Shown here: in pieces, positions 5,029 through 8,962 of the stretch
Position numbering within the stretch: the first letter of the stretch is position 1
How the letters are laid out: each line of letters starts with the position of its first letter
From: Firmicutes bacterium UBA5500
GTDB lineage: Bacteria; Bacillota; UBA994; UBA5500
NCBI GenBank assembly: GCA_002427055.1
Contig: DIPA01000114.1
Span: 13,886 to 22,847 of the forward strand
Direction: 5' to 3'
DNA length: 8,962 bases
Notes under the pieces: generated by a model
Told to the model about the DNA's origin: nothing
Database searches by the model: none
Seen by the model: only the letters and a program-made list of their open reading frames with translations
Program-made: the position numbers and the translations under genes

Positions 5029-5815
5029 TTTAGTGGGTATACTCGTTGGTTTTGCTCTAGTCTTCTATGCTATTTTTTCTGGAGGCGATTTACGCTCCTT
5101 CCTCGATTTTGACTCTATTCTAATTACTGTTGGTGGTACTATTGGAGCCACAATCGCTTCATATCCGTGGAGCACCTTGAAGAACATCAGCAAGGTACTG
5201 AAAGCGCTACGTACGCCTACCGTGCTTGAACCAAGGGCTATCATTGAACTTTTGGTTGGGTATGCCGAAAAGGCACGGCGGGAGGGTCTGCTAGCCCTAG
5301 AGGATGATGTGGACGAAATGGCGGAGCCTTTCTTGAAAAAAGGTGTGCAACTTATTGTTGATGGTACAGATCCTGAGTTGGTGCGCAGTATCTTGGAGAC
5401 AGAACTGAGCTTTATTGAAGATCGTCATAATGCGAACGCCGGCGTGTTTGATACCATGGCAGCCCTAGCACCTGCCTTTGGTATGCTGGGAACGCTGATC
5501 GGTCTGATTCAAATGCTGCGTAACTTAGATGACCCATCTACAATTGGCTCTGGCATGGCGGTAGCGCTAGTGACTACTTTTTATGGCTCTTTAATAGCTA
5601 ATTTACTCTGCACGCCGATCGCTAGCAAGTTGCGCAGCAATAGTAGCGCTGAAATCCTGTTGAAAGAAGTCATGATTGAGGGTATTTTGTCGATCCAGGC
5701 AGGAGAAAACCCCCGCATCGTTGAAGAGAAACTGAAGGCATTTTTAGCCACGTCGCGCGAGGCGGCTAATCGTACCCAGGCCGGCGAGGTTTCTACGGTA
5801 GAAGGCAATGACTAA
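5018..5815 (+). CDS. motA: MotA/MotP, stator channel subunit
   Basis: MotA is the cytoplasmic-membrane stator subunit that forms the ion channel with MotB and pushes on FliG. The 265-residue product has four membrane segments at about 4-20, 33-48, 150-167 and 180-199. Conserved functional residues are in place: R87 and E95 in A-R-R-E-G-L-L-A-L-E-D correspond to the E. coli R90/E98 pair that contacts FliG, and P152 (L-A-P-A-F-G) and P200 (L-C-T-P-I-A) match the two prolines important for channel conformational change. The segment A-P-x-x-G-M-L-G-T-L-I-G-L-I is a family hallmark. ATG 5018 lies 8 bases after GGGAGGA (5003-5009), within the flbD end. The stop overlaps motB by 8 bases. The short cytoplasmic form and its sequence resemble the MotP/PomA branch as much as E. 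coli MotA, so the coupling ion is open. Confidence 0.95.
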   Translation: MDSSLVGILVGFALVFYAIFSGGDLRSFLDFDSILITVGGTIGATIASYPWSTLKNISKVLKALRTPTVLEPRAIIELLVGYAEKARREGLLALEDDVDEMAEPFLKKGVQLIVDGTDPELVRSILETELSFIEDRHNANAGVFDTMAALAPAFGMLGTLIGLIQMLRNLDDPSTIGSGMAVALVTTFYGSLIANLLCTPIASKLRSNSSAEILLKEVMIEGILSIQAGENPRIVEEKLKAFLATSREAANRTQAGEVSTVEGND

Positions 5816-6521
5816 ACGCCGTAGACGTAGGGAGAATGCACCGAGCGCTGGAAACTGGTTAACTACCTACAGTGATCTGGTGACGCTTCTTATGTGTTTC
5901 TTCGTGCTTTTGTTTTCCTTCTCTACTATCGATGCTGCCAAGTTTAAACAGGTCGCCATTTCGCTGCAGACTGCCCTGCGGGGCGTACTAGATGGGGGGG
6001 TGTCTTTGGGGCCAGTTGACGTTCTAGATGAATTTGCCTTGGAAGAGCAATTGATGGAAGAGGCTTTCCTAGAGATAGATGTTTATCTGGAGGAAGCTGG
6101 ACTAAAGGGCGCAGTAGTGGTTATGTACGAGGAGCGGGGTTTGGTTGTTCGTTTTCTGGACACGATCCTATTTCCTCGAGCAAAAGCCGATCTACGGCCT
6201 GAAGCGTCAGACATTCTCGATAGAGTTGCGCAGGTCTTTGAGAAGTTTCCTAATCAGATTGCTGTTGAGGGTCATACCGACAACTTGCCCATTCAGACGT
6301 GGGAGTTTCCATCCAACTGGTGGCTGTCAACAGCCAGGGCTAATCGTGTGGTCGAGTATTTCATTACTAAGCACAACGTTGCACCCAATCGATTGTCGGC
6401 AGTAGGTTATGGCGAATATCGGCCGTTGATGCCTAATGACTCTGAGAACAACAGGGCACAAAATCGTCGCGTGGAGATTTTGATTAAGAAATCAACAGTG
6501 GGTGTACTTGAGCCCCGCTAG
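5808..6521 (+). CDS. motB: MotB/MotS, peptidoglycan-anchored stator subunit
   Basis: The 237-residue product has a very basic N-terminus (K-R-R-R-R-R), one membrane segment at about 18-40 containing D23 (T-T-Y-S-D-L), which matches the essential ion-binding Asp of MotB, a short linker, and a C-terminal OmpA-like peptidoglycan-binding domain (about 120-232). That domain shows F-P-R-A-K-A-D-L, V-E-G-H156-T-D-N-L-P-I, N-W-W-L-S-T-A-R-A, G-Y-G-E-Y-R-P and N-R-R-V-E-I. MotA and MotB together form the torque-generating stator. The start overlaps the motA end (ATGACTAA) and has only a weak, too-close GAAGG before it, which implies translation coupled to motA and so balanced dosage. A run of seven G (5994-6000) lies just after the membrane segment. 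The membrane segment reads much like PomB/MotS, so sodium coupling is possible. Confidence 0.95.
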   Translation: MTKRRRRRENAPSAGNWLTTYSDLVTLLMCFFVLLFSFSTIDAAKFKQVAISLQTALRGVLDGGVSLGPVDVLDEFALEEQLMEEAFLEIDVYLEEAGLKGAVVVMYEERGLVVRFLDTILFPRAKADLRPEASDILDRVAQVFEKFPNQIAVEGHTDNLPIQTWEFPSNWWLSTARANRVVEYFITKHNVAPNRLSAVGYGEYRPLMPNDSENNRAQNRRVEILIKKSTVGVLEPR

Positions 6522-6531
6522 GAGGTTAAGT

Positions 6532-6930
6532 ATGGGTAATCGTCTGCTGACAGTTATTTTGGCTGTCTTGCTCCTTGTGGTAATAATTGGGGGCGTTGCC
6601 ATTTATTATTTTGTCCTAGAACCTAGGTTTGATGCCTCGGTTACTTACCAAATACCAGAACTTTTCATGACAGATCTGGCTGGACGTGGGCATATACGAG
6701 TTGAGATCTATGTAGAGTTGGGAGACAAGCGACTTGTTAAGGATTTTGATAAACAACAAGTAGAAGTTATTGATGCTGTTTATCGCGTGTTGCGCAACAA
6801 AACACGAGAAGAACTCACCGGGGCCAATGGTCAAGACACATTGCGTGAAGATCTGCTAGGCGCTTTAAGGCAAGTTATGGCCAGTGATAATTTGCACAAT
6901 TTATACTTCAAGCAGATTGTGATCGATTAA
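6532..6930 (+). CDS. fliL: FliL, stator-associated membrane protein
   Basis: A 132-residue protein with one N-terminal membrane segment (about 5-29, very rich in L, V and I) and a C-terminal extracytoplasmic domain with the FliL pattern. H-I-R-V-E-I-Y-V-E-L begins the domain, D-K-Q-Q-V-E-V-I-D-A-V-Y-R-V-L-R-N-K-T follows, and it ends L-Y-F-K-Q-I-V-I-D, close to the usual family ending V-Y-F-x-x-F-V-I-Q. FliL forms a ring around stator units and supports torque and stator retention. ATG 6532 is chosen because AGGAGGT (6520-6526) overlaps the motB stop and lies 5 bases upstream; the frame upstream of it is inside motB. Placing fliL directly after motB agrees with its physical association with the stator. 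Length is typical for a Gram-positive FliL. Confidence 0.94.
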   Translation: MGNRLLTVILAVLLLVVIIGGVAIYYFVLEPRFDASVTYQIPELFMTDLAGRGHIRVEIYVELGDKRLVKDFDKQQVEVIDAVYRVLRNKTREELTGANGQDTLREDLLGALRQVMASDNLHNLYFKQIVID

Positions 6931-6954
6931 GTAGTAGCATGTTGGTGGGAAAGC

Positions 6955-6969
6955 GAGGTGCGTCCATTG
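6955..6969 (+). promoter_or_regulatory. Ribosome binding site and TTG start choice for fliM
   Basis: GAGGTG (6955-6960) matches the anti-Shine-Dalgarno complement and lies 6 bases before TTG 6967. Using it gives an N-terminus G-E-V-L-S-Q-S-E-I-D, very like the usual FliM start. The alternative start, GTG 6958, is itself part of this site and would depend on the weaker GGTGGGA at 6943-6949. Confidence 0.55.
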
Positions 6970-7962
6970 GGAGAAGTACTTTCACAAAGTGAAATAGATG
7001 CCTTATTGGCGGCTCTAGACTCTGGTGAACTAGATCCAGGTGAGATAGATAAAGAAGTAAGCGAGCAACGTGTTAAGATTTATGACTTTAAACGTCCGGA
7101 GAAGTTCACAAAAGAGCAGATGCGTACTCTACAGATGCTACATGAGAATTTGGCTCGTAGCTTGAGCACTTATTTAGCAACCACGTTGCGCACCTTAGTA
7201 GAGATTAAAGTCATGTCAGTTGAGCAACTTACTTATTATGAGTTCACCAGATCCTTACCTCTGCTAACCATGCTAGCTATCTTTGATATTCCCGATTGGG
7301 AAGGGCGAGGACTACTGGAGTGTAATTTGACTCTTGTTTTCGCCATGATAGACCGTATGTTGGGAGGCCCAGGCACTGGTTTGGAGGAGGGGCGGTCTTT
7401 AACGGATATAGAAGAGGGACTGGTTAGCCAGCTGATGCGTCAGATAACCTCACTTTATCGAGATGCTTGGCAAACGGTGGCCAATGTGGATTTTGTGTTA
7501 GATTCGTTAGAGACTAATCCTCTCTTTGCTCAAATTGTCTCGCAAAATGAGACGGTAGCCTTGATCAATTTCTTTGCGCGTGTCGGCGAGACTGAGGGAA
7601 TGATCAATATCTGTTTGCCGCATATGGTTCTTGAACAAGTCATGGATAAATTGACTACTCGCTCTTGGTACGCAGGACAAACACGCATTCACGACCCTCA
7701 GCTGGCAAAACGTATGCGCAGATCAATTGACCAAATTGCTGTAGAGTTACGTGTCAACTTAGGAGAAACGACAGTTTCCTTTGCCGACTTACTTAATCTG
7801 CAGGTTGGAGACTGCATACAGCTAGATGCTAAGACTGATAGTCCAGTGAAAATAACAGTGGGGTCATGTACTAAGTTCTTGGGCTCTGTAGGCAAGGTAG
7901 GCAATAGTCTGGGGGTGCGGGTAGAAACTGTATTGCACGGAGGTGAAGAGGATGGGAAGTAA
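6967..7962 (+). CDS. fliM: FliM, flagellar motor switch protein
   Basis: FliM links the FliG ring to FliN/FliY in the cytoplasmic C-ring and binds CheY-P to set rotation. The product (331 residues from TTG 6967, 334 from GTG 6958) opens with E-V-L-S-Q-S-E-I-D-A-L-L-A-A-L, the CheY-P-binding peptide. The middle domain has the FliM signature M131-L-G-G-P-G, the G-G-x-G-type motif involved in FliG contact, with the phrase D-F-K-R-P-E-K-F and Q-M-R-T-L-Q-M-L-H-E upstream as in typical FliM. The C-terminal SpoA/FliN-like domain spans about 259-326 (V-E-L-R-V-N-L-G-E-T, L-Q-V-G-D-C-I-Q-L, V-G-K-V-G-N). No residue of the core motifs is missing. The end overlaps fliY by 11 bases, which favours coupled synthesis of the two switch proteins. 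Confidence 0.95.
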   Translation: MGEVLSQSEIDALLAALDSGELDPGEIDKEVSEQRVKIYDFKRPEKFTKEQMRTLQMLHENLARSLSTYLATTLRTLVEIKVMSVEQLTYYEFTRSLPLLTMLAIFDIPDWEGRGLLECNLTLVFAMIDRMLGGPGTGLEEGRSLTDIEEGLVSQLMRQITSLYRDAWQTVANVDFVLDSLETNPLFAQIVSQNETVALINFFARVGETEGMINICLPHMVLEQVMDKLTTRSWYAGQTRIHDPQLAKRMRRSIDQIAVELRVNLGETTVSFADLLNLQVGDCIQLDAKTDSPVKITVGSCTKFLGSVGKVGNSLGVRVETVLHGGEEDGK

Positions 7963-8962
7963 TATGTTGTCGCAGGAAGAGATTGACGCTCTGTTGAAAG
8001 TGTCTCTGGACCAGGATGATCAGAATAGTAGTAGTGAGGCACCTAGATTGCAAGATGCAGAGAAGGATGCTCTTGGGGAAATCGGTAATATCTCCATGGG
8101 GACCGCAGCAACTACGATGTCTTTGCTACTTAATCGACGCGTGCAAATTACCATTCCAAGAGTGTCAATTACAACGCCCCAGGAGATTAGTGACGCTAGC
8201 CCTATTCCTTTTATTGTTGTAGAGGTGGGGTATACAGAAGGACTGCGGGGGCGGAATCTGCTTGTAATGCGCACGAGTGACGGAGCAGTGATTGCCGACC
8301 TCATGATGGGACGAGATGGTCTAAATCCACAGGAGACAATCGACGATTTTGTTCTTAGCGCACTAGCTGAGGCTATGAATCAGATGATGGGATCTGCTGC
8401 AACTTCGCTCTCCAGTATGTTTAACCGTACCATCGTCATTTCTCCTCCTGCAGCGCGGATGATTGACTTGGGGCACCAACCGCTTGATGCACATTTTTCT
8501 AATGATGAGTATCTGATCAAGATAGCTTTTAGCATGACAGTAGAAGATTTGATTGACTCTGAAATCATGCTTTTGCTACAAGCTGATTTTGCTAGAGAGA
8601 TGTTGGATTTGCTTTTGCCTGATGGCGAAGTCGCCAATGAAGTTTCTTTGCCCTTGGATACGCAGGATGGGGCTGTAGTGGCTGATCTTTCTGAGCCTGT
8701 AGCCAAGACTCAGTCGCCCCCTACGAATGCGGCAGCTACCTCTGCGCCAACTGCTAGTCCACAAACGCTGACACGTAGACCAGCAACACAACCGGTCACA
8801 GTGCAGCCAGTTGAGTTTCAGCCTTTGCCGCAGGTTTCTGCTTCGCCTCAGGTGTCCACTGGTAATCTGCAGCTATTGCTAGATGTGCCACTGCAGTTAA
8901 CCGTGGAATTAGGTCGTACCGAGAAGACTGTTAGGGAAGTTCTTGATTTAGTCCCCGGTTCG
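7952..8962 (+). CDS. fliY: FliY (FliN with CheC-like domain), 3' end outside window
   Basis: The frame runs open for 337 codons to the right edge. Residues 4-17 (N-M-L-S-Q-E-E-I-D-A-L-L) form a FliM-like CheY-P-binding peptide. Next is a CheC/CheX-like domain (about 33-215) with two intact [D/S]-x3-E-x2-N phosphatase centres: D39, E43, N46 and S136, E140, N143. A Pro/Thr/Ser/Gln-rich linker (about 225-303) leads to the start of a SpoA/FliN domain (N305 onward: L-L-L-D-V-P-L-Q-L-T-V-E-L-G-R-T, then V-L-D-L-V-P-G-S), cut by the window. FliY thus combines a C-ring building block with CheY-P dephosphorylation at the switch, as in Bacillus and many Firmicutes. ATG 7952 has GGAGGTGA (7939-7946) at proper distance; ATG 7964 is too far away. 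By length, roughly the last 50 residues are missing. Confidence 0.95.
   Translation, partial: MGSNMLSQEEIDALLKVSLDQDDQNSSSEAPRLQDAEKDALGEIGNISMGTAATTMSLLLNRRVQITIPRVSITTPQEISDASPIPFIVVEVGYTEGLRGRNLLVMRTSDGAVIADLMMGRDGLNPQETIDDFVLSALAEAMNQMMGSAATSLSSMFNRTIVISPPAARMIDLGHQPLDAHFSNDEYLIKIAFSMTVEDLIDSEIMLLLQADFAREMLDLLLPDGEVANEVSLPLDTQDGAVVADLSEPVAKTQSPPTNAAATSAPTASPQTLTRRPATQPVTVQPVEFQPLPQVSASPQVSTGNLQLLLDVPLQLTVELGRTEKTVREVLDLVPGS

Noticed and set aside
6502..6531. Extension of fliL to ATG 6502
   Set aside because: It lies inside the motB end; ATG 6532 has AGGAGGT 5 bases upstream and yields the usual short basic start before the membrane segment.
8016..8222. 68-residue open frame on the + strand inside fliY
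   Set aside because: It lies in another frame of the conserved CheC-like domain with no ribosome binding site and no recognisable features.

Overview
The window is an internal slice of a bacterial flagellar (fla/che-type) operon. Everything is on the + strand, densely packed, and open at both ends. The gene set and order (fliI end, fliJ, ylxF/motE-like, fliK, flgD, a TIGR02530-type protein, flgE, flbD/swrD, motA, motB, fliL, fliM, fliY) points to a Gram-positive-type organism, most likely a Clostridia-like Firmicute. Supporting signs are FliY (CheC-like plus FliN) instead of plain FliN, FlbD/SwrD, a short FlgD, strong AGGAGG-type ribosome binding sites, GTG and TTG starts, and roughly balanced base composition. 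This placement is inferred from gene order and protein features. I cannot name a genus.

Layout: 1-149 is the 3' end of the export ATPase gene fliI. Bases 155-1161 hold the export accessory FliJ and a membrane-anchored coiled-coil MotE/YlxF-like protein. Bases 1191-3428 hold the hook-length control protein FliK, the hook cap FlgD, and a small conserved protein of unknown function that overlaps flgD. Bases 3527-4744 encode the hook subunit FlgE. Bases 4816-6930 encode FlbD/SwrD, the stator pair MotA/MotB and the stator-associated FliL. Bases 6967-8962 encode the C-ring switch proteins FliM and FliY, the latter cut by the window end. Thus the window runs from export apparatus to hook to stator to switch, and many genes are translationally coupled by overlaps of 4-20 bases.

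The only notable gaps in this tight operon lie on either side of flgE (98 and 71 bases), and both contain perfect inverted repeats. Upstream of flgE there are three tandem hairpins. The first traps an anti-Shine-Dalgarno segment against a decoy Shine-Dalgarno, and that same segment can instead pair with the real flgE ribosome binding site. Downstream of flgE a strong hairpin lacks a U tract, and its 3' arm can pair with the flbD ribosome binding site. These two structured RNA elements are the most interesting and least explained content of the window. They could set hook-protein synthesis apart from that of its operon neighbours. No mobile element, tRNA, rRNA, CRISPR array or clear terminator was found.
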